Counted from the stretch's first letter, positions 8,055 to 17,226 are shown. The stretch is 64,000 nucleotides of DNA from Undibacterium sp. YM2 (GCF_009937975.1 NZ_AP018441.1:620001-684000); one strand, 5' to 3'. A program made the numbers and translations. The notes: a model not told the origin generated them from the sequence alone.

Positions 8055-8513
8055 ATGAAAAAACCTGCCATTAGCCTTAAAGCGCGAGCCTTGCGTTATT
8101 TATCCATGCGTGAACATAGTCGCATGGAGCTGGAGCGTAAACTGGCACGCTATGCGGAAGAGGGCGATGACGTGGCTGCCGTGCTGGATTTTCTGGAGGC
8201 GGCCAAGTATTTATCTGGTGAGCGGTTTTCTGAATCTTTGGTTAACCGGCGGCAGATGAGGTTTGGCAATAACCGCATTTTGGCGGAACTGCAAAGCCAT
8301 GGCCTGGATGCGCAGGATATAGAAAACGTCAAGGAAGAGCTGAAGGAGTCTGAAGTGGAGAGGGCAGTTCAGGTCTTGCACAGGAAATTCCGGCATGCGC
8401 CGCAAGATCATCAGGAGAAGATGAAGCAGGCGGCGTTTTTGCAGCAGAGGGGGTTTTCCAGCAGGGCGACGCAGGCAGCGATGCGGATGTCGCGGGATGA
8501 GGATGATGAGTAG
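8055..8513 (+). CDS. recX: Regulatory protein RecX
   Basis: The protein has 152 residues and starts [20 protein letters not shown], typical of RecX. It consists of three-helix repeats, with the conserved pattern [20 protein letters not shown] in the first half. RecX binds RecA filaments and limits strand exchange and co-protease activity. Its place right after recA supports the call. The ATG has no strong ribosome binding site and sits just after the recA terminator stem. Confidence 0.93.
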   Translation: MKKPAISLKARALRYLSMREHSRMELERKLARYAEEGDDVAAVLDFLEAAKYLSGERFSESLVNRRQMRFGNNRILAELQSHGLDAQDIENVKEELKESEVERAVQVLHRKFRHAPQDHQEKMKQAAFLQQRGFSSRATQAAMRMSRDEDDE

Positions 8514-9517
8514 TACTTATAATTCAATATACTCACAATATCAATAATGTCGCCCCAGCGCAGGCTCACTGCTGTCCGGAATAATTATCTTGACTCATTT
8601 GGAGAGTCAAGTACGAACAGCGTCGCGGCGATTCTTATACGTCGAAGACTTAATTCTGCAATTGAATAATTTTTGCCAGCGATCATGCTTGAAGCTCCTT
8701 CCCCTTCAAGGGGAGATTTGTGGGAATTCGCAAAGCGAAGCTTTGTGCCACAAATATCTAAGCCGCTTGCAAGCGGCTTAGATTCTGTCGGCACAAAGCA
8801 TGCTTTGTGAAACCCCGACGACATCCCCTTGAAAGGGAGGGAATTTACTCGTTATTATTTTTCAAGAATATTATTTTGGACAGCAGTGTGCCTGCACAGG
8901 AATGACGAAGTGGAGGATATGCTTATTATTGAAGCTAGGACATTGATTGAAGGCCAAGCATTGGTTTGATAAGCCGCAACCTTGAGAGTCCAATTCGATC
9001 TGCGAAAACTTGGCTTTAAGCAGTACGATACTCGGCACCGAAACTACGCATACGTTTATAAACGCCCATTGTTGGGTTGATGGAGCTTGGTCTGGCGAGG
9101 CTCCGCATTAAGCTGCAGAAGTGATAAGAAACGGATAAAAGCAGCCTGATGAACCCAGTCCTTGTCTGTAAAGTAAAACTTCGGCCTGAACTTTGAAATA
9201 ACAGGTATTGGTTTGCGGCATAAATAAGCACACCTTTCAATTGGATGCAGGTATTGCAAGAACAGACATTTACCTGATAATCCCCCGGTTTTCTTCTGCC
9301 AAACCACAAAAAAATTAATTTTCTGCTTAGATTTCTGCATAAGCATACTCAGAAAACTGCTTAAATTGTAGTCATATGATGAGTTCCCGGCTGGTCTGTG
9401 CTAAACTCTGCTGGTTTTTTTGCAGGGCCGCAGGAGCGGCTGTTATCGTAGAAGCTGCGGTAACGACACGCAATTGTGGCTATTTATTCAGTAATTCCGG
9501 TTTAGCCGCCAGCAGGC
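8514..9517. other. 1-kb intergenic region without genes
   Basis: No convincing gene on either strand. The region contains the nested palindromic element at 8695-8841. The rest is unremarkable AT-rich sequence with a few short unsupported frames. The promoter for the DUF2889 gene must lie near its right end. Confidence 0.5.
8695..8841. repeat. About 147-bp nested-palindrome element (MITE-like)
   Basis: The ends are inverted copies: CTCCTTCCCCTTCAAGGGGA at 8695-8714 and the complement of TCCCCTTGAAAGGGAGGG at 8824-8841. Further in, CGCAAAGCGAAGCTTTGTGCC is mirrored by GGCACAAAGCATGCTTTGTG. The centre (8756-8783) is a perfect 28-bp palindrome with half-site ATCTAAGCCGCTTG. The whole could fold into one long hairpin or cruciform. 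No coding capacity. Confidence 0.75.
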
Positions 9518-10105
9518 ATGATGCCCTTATCTTCGTCAATCAACAGACGCGCCCTGAAGCATACGCGTACTATCCAGATCGAAGCGTTCGCGCGCGATGA
9601 TGGATTGTGGGATCTTGACGCCCGTATCACTGACTATAAGCCTCGCGATATCACCCTCGCATCCGGCGTGCGCCCGAATGGCAGCGCGCTGCATGACCTC
9701 AGCCTGCGCATTACCATTGATTTGCAATTGACCATCGTTGATGTGGAAGCGTCTTCGGATGCCGTACCTTATCCGGGTTATTGCGAAGTCATTACTCCAG
9801 ATTATAAAAAACTCATCGGTTTGAATTTGTTAAGACAGTTCCGCCAGGGCGTGAAAGAGCGCATGGCTGGTGTGCATGGCTGCACCCATCTGACGGAAAT
9901 GGCGCAAATTCTGCCTACGGCTGCTGTCCAGGCTTTTGCCGGGGACGTGATCGATACGCGCGATGGTGCGACTGATCACGGCCAGCAGGCGCAACAACCT
10001 TTTCAACTTGATCGCTGTCACGCCCTTCGTACTGACGGGCCGGCGGTTGTTCAATATTACCCGCGTTGGGCAAAAGCATCACCTGACGTGAAATCACCCA
10101 GCTAG
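9518..10105 (+). CDS. DUF2889 family protein
   Basis: The protein has 195 residues. The pattern HTRTIQIEAFARDDGLWDLD, then ARITDYKP, LHDLSLRITIDLQLTIVDVE and GCTHLTEM is typical of the DUF2889 family, whose function is unknown. The start is one of two adjacent ATGs after GCAGGC. In Burkholderiales such a gene is often found between recX and sucC, as here. The conserved Cys/His in VHGCTHLTEM could bind a metal, but I have no functional evidence. Confidence 0.85.
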   Translation: MMPLSSSINRRALKHTRTIQIEAFARDDGLWDLDARITDYKPRDITLASGVRPNGSALHDLSLRITIDLQLTIVDVEASSDAVPYPGYCEVITPDYKKLIGLNLLRQFRQGVKERMAGVHGCTHLTEMAQILPTAAVQAFAGDVIDTRDGATDHGQQAQQPFQLDRCHALRTDGPAVVQYYPRWAKASPDVKSPS

Positions 10106-10151
10106 TTTGTTTGTTTAATTATTTATACCTCAGTGTCTGAAGGGAAGTCGT

Positions 10152-11321
10152 ATGAAAATTCATGAGTATCAGGGTAAAGAAATCCTCCGCAAATTCGGAG
10201 TGACAGTACCACGCGGTATTCCATGCCTGTCTGTTGACGAAGCTGTCAAAGCGGCTGAAACGCTGGGCGGACCAGTCTGGGTTGTCAAAGCACAGATACA
10301 CGCCGGTGGCCGTGGCAAGGGTGGTGGCGTGAAAGTCGCTAAATCCCTGGAACAAGTGCGTGAATACGCTGACGCGATTCTGGGCATGCAACTGGTCACG
10401 CATCAGACCAGTGCTGAAGGTCAAAAGGTTCGTCGCCTGTTGATCGAAGAAGGCGCAGATATCAAAAAAGAACTGTATGTCAGTATGGTCACTGACCGTA
10501 TCAGCCAGCGCGTGGTCTTGATGGCCTCCAGCGAAGGCGGTATGGATATTGAAGAAGTTGCAGAAAAACATCCAGAACTGATCCACAACCTGGCAATCGA
10601 CCCGACCAATGGTCTGCAAGATGCTGAAGCTGACGACATTTCCCGTAAAATCGGTGTGCCTGAAGGCTCTATCGCTGATGCGCGCGTACAGTTGCAAGGT
10701 TTGTACAAGGCCTTCATGGAAACTGACTGTTCCCTGGCTGAGATCAATCCTTTGATCCTGACTGGCTCCGGCAAAGTCATCGCACTGGACGCGAAATTCA
10801 ATTTCGACTCCAACTCTTTGTTCCGCCAACCAGAAATCGTTGCTTACCGCGATCTGGATGAAGAAGATCCAGCGGAAATCGAAGCCTCCAAATTTGACCT
10901 GGCTTACATCTCTCTCGACGGCAATATCGGCTGCCTGGTGAACGGTGCCGGTCTGGCGATGGCAACGATGGATACCATCAAACTGTTTGGCGGTGAACCA
11001 GCCAACTTCCTCGACGTAGGTGGTGGCGCGACAGCAGAAAAAGTCACTGAAGCCTTCAAGATCATGTTGAAAAACCCAGGCCTGAAAGCCATCCTGGTCA
11101 ACATTTTCGGCGGCATCATGCGTTGTGACGTGATTGCTGAAGGCGTGATCACTGCATCCAAAGCTGTGTCCCTGAAAGTGCCACTGGTTGTGCGCATGAA
11201 GGGTACTAACGAAGATATCGGCAAGAAGATGCTGGCTGACTCTGGCCTGCCTATCATCTCGGCAGACACGATGGAAGAAGCAGCACAGAAGGTTGTTGCA
11301 GCTGCTGCAGCTCAAGCTTAA
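10152..11321 (+). CDS. sucC: Succinyl-CoA synthetase beta subunit
   Basis: This is the ADP-forming beta subunit of succinate-CoA ligase in the TCA cycle. It couples succinyl-CoA cleavage to nucleotide triphosphate formation as a heterotetramer with SucD. The 389 residues match the family length. The N-terminal ATP-grasp domain begins [17 protein letters not shown] and has the nucleotide site [19 protein letters not shown] (about residues 42-60). The C-terminal CoA-ligase domain has [14 protein letters not shown] and [21 protein letters not shown] lies just upstream of the ATG. sucD follows 18 bp downstream in the same operon. Confidence 0.97.
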   Translation: MKIHEYQGKEILRKFGVTVPRGIPCLSVDEAVKAAETLGGPVWVVKAQIHAGGRGKGGGVKVAKSLEQVREYADAILGMQLVTHQTSAEGQKVRRLLIEEGADIKKELYVSMVTDRISQRVVLMASSEGGMDIEEVAEKHPELIHNLAIDPTNGLQDAEADDISRKIGVPEGSIADARVQLQGLYKAFMETDCSLAEINPLILTGSGKVIALDAKFNFDSNSLFRQPEIVAYRDLDEEDPAEIEASKFDLAYISLDGNIGCLVNGAGLAMATMDTIKLFGGEPANFLDVGGGATAEKVTEAFKIMLKNPGLKAILVNIFGGIMRCDVIAEGVITASKAVSLKVPLVVRMKGTNEDIGKKMLADSGLPIISADTMEEAAQKVVAAAAAQA

Positions 11322-11339
11322 TAATCGCAAGGAACAGAT

Positions 11340-12221
11340 ATGTCCATCCTGATCAATAAAGACACTAAAGTCATCACCCAAGGTATCACTGGCAAAACTG
11401 GCCAGTTCCATACTCGCATGTGCCGCGATTACGCAAACGGTAAAAACTGTTTCGTTGCAGGCGTGAACCCGAAAAAAGCTGGCGAAGATTTCGAAGGCAT
11501 CCCGATTTTTGCTAACGTATCTGAAGCGAAAGCAGCTACTGGCGCGACCGTTTCCGTGATCTATGTTCCACCAGCAGGCGCAGCCGCTGCCATCTGGGAA
11601 GCTGTTGAAGCTGACCTGGACCTGGCAATATGCATTACTGAAGGCATCCCTGTCCGTGACATGATGATGTTGAAAGACCGCATGGCTAAAGCCGGTAGCA
11701 AAACAAAATTGCTCGGCCCTAACTGCCCAGGTCTGATCACTCCAGACGAAATCAAGATTGGTATCATGCCAGGCCATATCCACCGTAAAGGTCGTATCGG
11801 CGTGGTTTCCCGCTCTGGTACTCTGACTTATGAAGCCGTGGGTCAATTGACGGCATTGGGTCTGGGCCAGTCTTCTGCTGTTGGTATTGGTGGTGATCCT
11901 ATCAATGGTCTGAAACACATCGACATCATGAAGATGTTCAATGATGATCCAGATACAGATGCTGTCATCATGATCGGTGAAATCGGTGGTCCTGACGAAG
12001 CAAATGCTTCTTACTGGGTACGCGACAACATGAAGAAGCCGGTTGTTGGCTTCATCGCCGGTGTGACTGCGCCTCCGGGCAAACGCATGGGCCATGCTGG
12101 CGCGCTGATCTCTGGCGGTGCTGATACTGCACAAGCCAAGCTCGACATCATGGAAGAATGCGGCATCAAAGCCACTAAAAACCCGTCAGAAATGGCGCGT
12201 TTGTTGAAAGCCATGCTGTAA
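11340..12221 (+). CDS. sucD: Succinyl-CoA synthetase alpha subunit
   Basis: This is the catalytic alpha subunit, partner of SucC. The 293 residues match the family length. The N-terminal CoA-binding domain includes GITGKTGQFHTR. The phosphorylated histidine lies in GHAGALISGGADTA (about H248), and GPNCPGLITP is the conserved family motif. An AGGAACAG ribosome binding site precedes the ATG. A strong terminator follows the stop, ending the two-gene operon. Confidence 0.97.
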   Translation: MSILINKDTKVITQGITGKTGQFHTRMCRDYANGKNCFVAGVNPKKAGEDFEGIPIFANVSEAKAATGATVSVIYVPPAGAAAAIWEAVEADLDLAICITEGIPVRDMMMLKDRMAKAGSKTKLLGPNCPGLITPDEIKIGIMPGHIHRKGRIGVVSRSGTLTYEAVGQLTALGLGQSSAVGIGGDPINGLKHIDIMKMFNDDPDTDAVIMIGEIGGPDEANASYWVRDNMKKPVVGFIAGVTAPPGKRMGHAGALISGGADTAQAKLDIMEECGIKATKNPSEMARLLKAML

Positions 12222-12249
12222 GCTGGCAGCGGTAAATAAGCTTTAGATG

Positions 12250-12284
12250 AAAAAGAGTCGCAAATTTTGCGACTCTTTTTTATT
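12250..12284 (+). terminator. Terminator after sucCD
   Basis: The stem AAAAAGAGTCGCAAA / TTTTGCGACTCTTTTTT is followed by more T. It is a classical intrinsic terminator 29 bp after the sucD stop. Confidence 0.92.
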
Positions 12285-12679
12285 TATGGCGGCCTTTGTT
12301 ATGGATATCCGTGCAAATAGATTTCCTTAATGTTAAGCTTCAATATCTGCGGCAGATCACTATTAAATTGAGTATGTCTTGTTTAGCTGATTATCTGGCG
12401 TCATGTCGATAATGAGCGAGTGGCAAGCAAAAGAATAATTCTGCACATTGTAAGCAGAGGATATACGCAAGGTTTCAGGCGGCATTCTGCCATCGACGGT
12501 ACTTGATGGTATCTGATTGTATTAATTGTATTTAAGCCGCTGCATCCAGGTGCCTGGGTTTGCTGAACAGGTTTGTAAGACCAGGAGAATGTTTGCGCAT
12601 GTCCTGATTAAAATAATTCTAAAATATTATCTGTTTCGTATAAATTTTTTCACCTCAGGATGTATCCCGACATTTATTG
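12285..12679. other. Intergenic region before PP2C gene
   Basis: No gene, repeat or RNA is recognised. The region must contain the promoter of the PP2C/FHA pair. The second half is AT-rich. Confidence 0.4.
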
Positions 12680-13485
12680 ATGCCATACCAGCGTGTACTA
12701 GAATTTGCAGCCCTGTCTGATACGGGCTTGGTCAGGTCGCATAACGAAGATGCTATCGTCGTTTGTGCAGATTATGGCTGCGCAGTCCTGGCCGATGGCA
12801 TGGGGGATATAACGCGGGCGAAGTCGCCAGCGCCATGACCGCCCAAATCATCGCTGAATATTTATGTAGCAAGATGGATGCCATCTGGTTCCCGTCCATG
12901 GGGCCAAGGCCGCTGGCGATGGCACGCTGGATGAATGAGTCCATCGAGCTGGCCAACCGTAATGTATTGTATACAGCACTGACCAATCCAGAATGTGCAG
13001 GCATGGGTACTACCGTGGTGGTGGCATGCTGTTTGCAAGACAAGCTTTTGCTGGCCCACGTCGGTGATTCGCGCGCCTATCGTTATCGCGCAGGCGAGCT
13101 GACACGCCTGACCCAGGATCATTCGGTATTGCAGGAACAGATCAATGCAGGCCTGGTGACTGAAGAAGAGGCGCGTTATTCTTCTATTAAGAATTTGATC
13201 ACCAGGGCAGTGGGTACTCTGGAAGAAGTGCATACGGAGTTGCATACACACCATACTGAAGATGAAGATTTGTATCTGATGTGTTCGGATGGATTGACCG
13301 ATATGCTCGGGCATGATGAAATCCAATCCTTGATCAGGCAGCACGCGTCTGAGCTTCAGCCTTGTGCCGAAGCGCTGATTGATGCTGCCAAGGACAGGGG
13401 AGGGCTGGATAATATTTCTGTAGTCCTGTTCAGGCTGGTCGGTGAAGAAAACAAGTCCTGGTTAAAAAGAACATTTACCCGGTAG
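12680..13485 (+). pseudogene. PP2C-type Ser/Thr phosphatase, apparent frameshift
   Basis: The protein would be a PPM/PP2C phosphatase of about 268 residues, removing phosphate from Ser/Thr. From ATG 12680 the frame reads MPYQRVLEFAALSDTGLVRS then HNEDAIVV and VLADGMG. The next frame continues YNAGEVAS, with GMGTTVVV, AHVGDSRAYRYR, LTQDHS, MCSDGLTD and DRGGLDNISVVL, so all metal-binding aspartate motifs are present. The break is at a run of five G (12802-12806). A sixth G restores DGMGGYNAGE exactly as in the family. The FHA gene follows 29 bp downstream, a common pairing in phospho-threonine signalling. Probably a functional gene with a sequencing error. Confidence 0.8.
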
Positions 13486-13514
13486 GTCGGGGATTATGAA
13501 TTGATGAGAGATTT

Positions 13515-14123
13515 ATGGCGAAAATTATCGTCACCTTTAATGGTTTGGTTCAGCAAGAAATCACTATCAGCAAATCACGCCTCACAGTAGGCCGACGCCC
13601 CAGTAACGATATCGTCATTGATCACCTGACCGTCAGTGGTCAGCATGCGGCGATTGATACTTCTTCCAGCGGCTCTTTCGTACTTGACCTTGGCAGCACC
13701 AATGGCACCATGGTCAATGCCCAGCCAATCAAAAAACATTTATTGCAGCATGATGATGTTATTGATATAGGCAAATACAAATTGCGCTTCCAGGTAGAGG
13801 AGTCCGGCAAGCAGACTTTTCTGCCTGAACCAGGGCAGGTGCAAGCGGCCGCAGTTGAAAAACCAAGAGCAAAGATCAAGGTCATGAGTGGCGCTAATGC
13901 AGGCAAGGAGCTCAACCTCGTCAAGGCCGTTACTACCATAGGCAGCCCTGGCACCCAGGTCATTGCCATTACCCAGCAGGGAAGGGAATATGTCATAGCC
14001 CAGGTCGAAGGTAATGCTGCTGCGACCGTCAATACCCAGTCCATCAAGGACAAACCACACACCCTCAAGCATGCCGACATGATAGAGCTGGCAGGGACAA
14101 AAATGGCAGTGATTTTCTACTAG
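13515..14123 (+). CDS. FHA domain protein
   Basis: 202 residues. The N-terminal forkhead-associated domain (about residues 1-95) has the phosphothreonine-binding signature LTVGRRPSNDIVID, VSGQHAAI and DLGSTNGTMVN. A linker with Pro and Gln follows. The second half (AKIKVMSGANAGKELNL, TTIGSPGTQV, LKHADMIELAGTKM) looks like a second, degenerate FHA fold without the GR and SxxH residues. It forms an operon with the PP2C gene upstream. It probably reads out a phosphoprotein. No kinase gene is in the window. It is next to the pilin locus, but a functional link is unproven. Confidence 0.88.
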   Translation: MAKIIVTFNGLVQQEITISKSRLTVGRRPSNDIVIDHLTVSGQHAAIDTSSSGSFVLDLGSTNGTMVNAQPIKKHLLQHDDVIDIGKYKLRFQVEESGKQTFLPEPGQVQAAAVEKPRAKIKVMSGANAGKELNLVKAVTTIGSPGTQVIAITQQGREYVIAQVEGNAAATVNTQSIKDKPHTLKHADMIELAGTKMAVIFY

Positions 14124-14334
14124 AGCTGATTGTATCCCTGCCTGAGCCGCCAGGGCAGGGACAGTCCAAACTTATTGGGTTTGCTGGTAATACTTCCCTC
14201 GCTTCATTTGATGGCCAGGTGACCTGGCTGTCCATAATCCCCCCATCTGCTGGCAGGTGTAGCCTATATGTAAGGCAGTCACCAGGTAAAAATTTTTTCA
14301 TATCTCCATCAAGTATTGAAACAATTTCTTACAT

Positions 14335-14354
14335 GACTGACAGACTTGTCAGTC
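14335..14354. promoter_or_regulatory. Candidate PilR-type upstream activating site
   Basis: GACTGACAGACTTGTCAGTC is a near-perfect palindrome of TGTC/GACA half-sites, about 180 bp upstream of the predicted start of transcription. TGTC motifs are the known recognition feature of PilR upstream of Pseudomonas pilA. Assignment by analogy. Confidence 0.55.
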
Positions 14355-14500
14355 GTCTTTGTGATCTGACACAAACATTGACAAATATTTGCATAGATTA
14401 AATCGCAATTATTGACGCATTTCGTCACTAGTTAATCAATGACTTATGGAATCGCTGATTTCCGCATAAGAAAATGCGGAGTTGCGCAGTAAACAAAAAC

Positions 14501-14516
14501 TGGCACGGTGATTGCT
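14501..14516 (+). promoter_or_regulatory. Sigma-54 promoter of pilin 1
   Basis: TGGCACGGTGATTGCT matches the RpoN consensus TGGCACG-N4-TTGCW completely, with GG (-24) at 14502-14503 and GC (-12) at 14514-14515. The start codon is 48 bases after the -12 C. Confidence 0.9.
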
Positions 14517-14562
14517 ACATGTGAAGCGTAGTTCCTGATTTCAACTTTTCCTGGAGTTCATA

Positions 14563-15027
14563 ATGAAAGCTATCCCTAAACAGCTGCAACGCGGCTTTAC
14601 ACTGATCGAATTGATGATTGTTGTGGCAATTATCGGTATCCTGGCAGCAATCGCTATTCCTCAGTATTCTGATTACACATCCCGTACTCGTGCAGCAGGC
14701 GCGGTTTCAGAACTGGATAGTCTGAAATCTGCAATGGCAATTTGCTACCAAAATGAAGGTGCATGGACTAACTGTGCAACTACAGGTTCCAATGGTATTC
14801 CATCTTTCCCAGTAACAACTAAATTCCTGCCAGTAATCCCAACTGCAGCAGGCGCTGGTATCATCACTGCAACACAAACTGGTGCAACAACAACTGCCGG
14901 TGTTCCTTTGACACTGACATTGACTCCAACAATCTCTTCTGGTCAAGCAAACATGATCTGGACAGCGTCCGGCACAATCTGCGACCCTATCCGTGGTTTG
15001 AAAGCTGGCCAAGGCGGCTGCCCATAA
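14563..15027 (+). CDS. Type IV pilin 1 (major pilin candidate)
   Basis: This is a type IVa pilin subunit. The 11-residue leader MKAIPKQLQRG ends at the prepilin peptidase site G|FTLIELM, with Glu5 of the mature protein conserved. A hydrophobic helix follows, then a globular part with two Cys pairs, [12 protein letters not shown] and [15 protein letters not shown], the latter forming the usual C-terminal disulfide loop. The whole precursor is 154 residues. GGAG lies eight bases before the ATG. It alone among the tandem copies has a clear sigma-54 promoter, so it is the best candidate for the main expressed pilin. A terminator follows. Confidence 0.95.
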   Translation: MKAIPKQLQRGFTLIELMIVVAIIGILAAIAIPQYSDYTSRTRAAGAVSELDSLKSAMAICYQNEGAWTNCATTGSNGIPSFPVTTKFLPVIPTAAGAGIITATQTGATTTAGVPLTLTLTPTISSGQANMIWTASGTICDPIRGLKAGQGGCP

Positions 15028-15044
15028 TAGCTGGTTTGATTGTC

Positions 15045-15078
15045 AAAAAAGCCCACTATTCTATTGTGGGCTTTTTTA
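15045..15078 (+). terminator. Terminator after pilin 1
   Basis: AAAAAAGCCCAC, a loop and GTGGGCTTTTTT form a strong stem with a T tract. The same terminator is repeated after pilins 2 and 3, showing that the duplicated unit includes it. Confidence 0.92.
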
Positions 15079-15135
15079 TTTTTCACTCCTGATCAATTTT
15101 TCAACTAAAGATCCAATCTTACAATGAGGCAGCAA

Positions 15136-15600
15136 ATGAAAACAAATATACAAGCAGTACAACGTGGCTTTACGTTGATTGAATTGATGATTGTTGTGGC
15201 AATTATCGGTATCCTGGCAGCGATCGCTATCCCTCAATATTCTGATTACACATCCCGTACTCGTGCAGCTGGCGCGGTTTCAGAGCTGGATAGTCTGAAA
15301 TCTGCAATGGCAATTTGCTACCAAAATGAAGGTGCATGGACTAACTGTGCAACTACAGGTTCTAACGGCATTCCATCTTTCCCAGTTACAACTAAATTCC
15401 TGCCAGTAATCCCAACTGCAGCTGGTCTGGGTATCATCACAGCAACACAAACTGGTGCAACAACAACTGCTGGTGTTCCTTTGACACTGACATTGACACC
15501 ATCAATCTCTTCTGGCCAGGCGAACATGATCTGGACAGCATCCGGTACAGTCTGCGACCCTATCCGTGGTCTGAAAGCTGGTCAAGGCGGCTGCCCATAA
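15136..15600 (+). CDS. Type IV pilin 2
   Basis: A near-copy of pilin 1 from the mature N-terminus to the stop, with only a few differences (GLGIITA, LTPSISS, TVCDP). I chose the ATG at 15136, not 15124, because it gives the same 11-residue leader ([11 protein letters not shown]) as the other pilins and places GAGG eight bases upstream. It has both Cys pairs and ends GQGGCP. Most DNA differences from pilin 1 are silent, suggesting recent duplication or gene conversion. I find no sigma-54 promoter in the 108-bp gap, and a terminator lies before the gene, so its expression is uncertain. Confidence 0.93.
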   Translation: MKTNIQAVQRGFTLIELMIVVAIIGILAAIAIPQYSDYTSRTRAAGAVSELDSLKSAMAICYQNEGAWTNCATTGSNGIPSFPVTTKFLPVIPTAAGLGIITATQTGATTTAGVPLTLTLTPSISSGQANMIWTASGTVCDPIRGLKAGQGGCP

Positions 15601-15617
15601 TAGCTGGTTTGATTGTC

Positions 15618-15690
15618 AAAAAGCCCACTTTATTGTGGGCTTTTTTATTTTTCCGAAGAGAGCCCGCGTTATCGCGGGTTTTTTATTTTT
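15618..15690 (+). terminator. Double terminator after pilin 2
   Basis: The first hairpin (15618-15650, AAAAAGCCCAC / GTGGGCTTTTTT) is the pilin-unit terminator. A second, CCCGCG-TTAT-CGCGGG followed by six T (15661-15690), lies directly after it. Confidence 0.9.
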
Positions 15691-15996
15691 AGTGTTTAAA
15701 AAATATACTAAAAGTGTCATGCCAAAGGTATAATTGCTACGGTGAAATGATGTCTATTTAATGAGTAATTGACGAAATTTCTACCAAGCGGAAGATAAGA
15801 CCCTCAAGCTTATTATTTACGATTAAATAAAGATAATTAATTTTTTCATCTATTGCTTTAGAGTGAATTTAATAGGCCTCTCTTGTAAAGCTTGTGACTG
15901 ACGAGTGTTTAAACATAAATTGTTATCATGCAATATTGAAATATTTATTTTTAATTAATTTTTAATTTAAAATCCAATCTTAAAATGGAACAGCAA
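15691..15996. other. AT-rich spacer before pilin 3
   Basis: No gene. The spacer is strongly AT-rich, with a TATAAT at 15729-15734 but no good -35 box. The last 35 bases (CCAATCTTAAAATGGAACAG) resemble the leader of pilin 2. Confidence 0.5.
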
Positions 15997-16461
15997 ATGA
16001 AATCAAATATACAAGCAGTACAACGTGGCTTTACGTTGATTGAATTGATGATTGTTGTAGCAATTATCGGTATCCTGGCAGCGATCGCTATCCCTCAGTA
16101 TTCTGATTACACATCCCGTACTCGTGCAGCTGGCGCGGTTTCGGAACTGGATAGTCTGAAATCTGCAATGGCAATTTGCTACCAAAATGAAGGTGCTTGG
16201 ACTAACTGTGCAACTCCTGGTTCAAACGGTATCCCATCTTTCCCAGTTACAACTAAATTCCTGCCAGTAGTTCCAACTGCAGCAGGCGCTGGTATCATCA
16301 CTGCAACACAAACTGGTGCAACAACAACTGCTGGCGTACCTTTGGATTTGACATTGACTCCAACGATCTCTTCTGGTCAAGCGAACATGATCTGGACAGC
16401 GTCCGGCACAATCTGCGACCCTATCCGTGGTTTGAAAGCTGGTCAAGGCGGCTGCCCATAA
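15997..16461 (+). CDS. Type IV pilin 3
   Basis: A third near-identical pilin. The leader is [16 protein letters not shown] (11 residues) if the ATG at 15997 is used, with GGAA upstream. The ATG at 15985 would add four residues. Differences from pilin 1 include [16 protein letters not shown] and PLDLTLTP. Cys pairs and the GQGGCP end are kept, and the pilin-unit terminator follows. It lies after a double terminator and has no recognisable sigma-54 site, so it may be weakly expressed or serve as a recombination partner for pilin 1 (inference). Confidence 0.93.
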   Translation: MKSNIQAVQRGFTLIELMIVVAIIGILAAIAIPQYSDYTSRTRAAGAVSELDSLKSAMAICYQNEGAWTNCATPGSNGIPSFPVTTKFLPVVPTAAGAGIITATQTGATTTAGVPLDLTLTPTISSGQANMIWTASGTICDPIRGLKAGQGGCP

Positions 16462-16481
16462 TAGCTGGTTTGATTGTCAAG

Positions 16482-16513
16482 AAAGCCCACTTTGTTGTGG
16501 GCTTTTTTATTTT
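16482..16513 (+). terminator. Terminator after pilin 3
   Basis: AAAGCCCAC, a loop and GTGGGCTTTTTTATTTT, the third copy of the pilin-unit terminator. Confidence 0.9.
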
Positions 16514-16764
16514 AGCGATCAAATATACATTCATAACAAGGTCGGGCAGGTTTTTGTAGAGCCTTAGGCCAACAAGCGTTGCCTGAGAAAGGCATGAATG
16601 AATTTCATGGGAGTGCAATTTTCACGATGTCTTTTTTTTTAATTAGACATGATCTGACCCCGGCTCATGAAAATAACCTGGATAATCAAGGAAAGTATCT
16701 CGTTTCTGTCGATGATGCTATGTTATCTTCAGTAACGATCAACCCTTATATGCGGTAATAATAA

Positions 16765-17226
16765 ATGACCACACCTATGCAAACGATACAACGCGGTTTC
16801 ACCTTGATAGAATTGATGATAGTCGTGGCAATTATCGGTATTCTGGCCGCCATCGCCATTCCTCAATATTCAGATTACACTTCCCGTACACGTGCGGCCG
16901 GGGCAATTGCCGAGTTGCAGAGCCTGAAGCATGCGATTTCGCTTTGCTATCAAATGGAAGGCGCATGGGCGACCTGTTCTACCATAGGTAGTAATGGCAT
17001 CCCCACTTATCCCATCACCACCAAGTTTTTGCCAGTGGCCCCAACGGCAGCAGGCAATGGCGTTATCACTGCAACTCAAACTGGTGCGACTACGACCGGT
17101 GGTACACCTTTGGCTGTGACATTGACACCGACTATCTCCAGCGGTCAGGCAAACATGATCTGGACAGCAAGTGGCACAATCTGTGACCCCATACGCGGTT
17201 TGAAAGCCGGGCAGGGCGGCTGCTGA
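16765..17226 (+). CDS. Type IV pilin 4
   Basis: 153-residue precursor with leader [16 protein letters not shown]. It is more diverged than pilins 1-3: [36 protein letters not shown] and a terminal GQGGC without the final Pro. Codon choice also differs, so it is an older paralogue. Both Cys pairs are present. No sigma-54 promoter was found in the 250-bp upstream gap. An inverted repeat (CCCGCAAGCT / AGCTTGCGGG, 17237-17264) follows the stop but lacks a T tract. Confidence 0.93.
   Translation: MTTPMQTIQRGFTLIELMIVVAIIGILAAIAIPQYSDYTSRTRAAGAIAELQSLKHAISLCYQMEGAWATCSTIGSNGIPTYPITTKFLPVAPTAAGNGVITATQTGATTTGGTPLAVTLTPTISSGQANMIWTASGTICDPIRGLKAGQGGC

Larger units (their letters stand above)
14124..14562 (+). 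promoter_or_regulatory. Long regulatory region upstream of pilin 1
   Basis: 439 bp without a gene. It contains a GACA/TGTC palindrome (14335-14354), two further GACA motifs (14368-14371, 14380-14383), a short hairpin CCGCAT-AAGAAA-ATGCGG (about 14462-14479) and a sigma-54 promoter (14501-14516). This is the layout expected for an enhancer-dependent pilin promoter. Confidence 0.7.

Noticed and set aside
10119..12134. A 671-codon open frame on the minus strand across sucC and sucD
   Set aside because: It is antisense to two certain genes, its translation is His/Phe/Cys-rich without any domain, and it results from codon bias of sucCD.
14563..17226. Neisseria-type silent pilin cassettes
   Set aside because: The extra copies are full genes with start codons, leaders and terminators, not truncated cassettes. 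Gene conversion remains possible but the pilS comparison does not fit.
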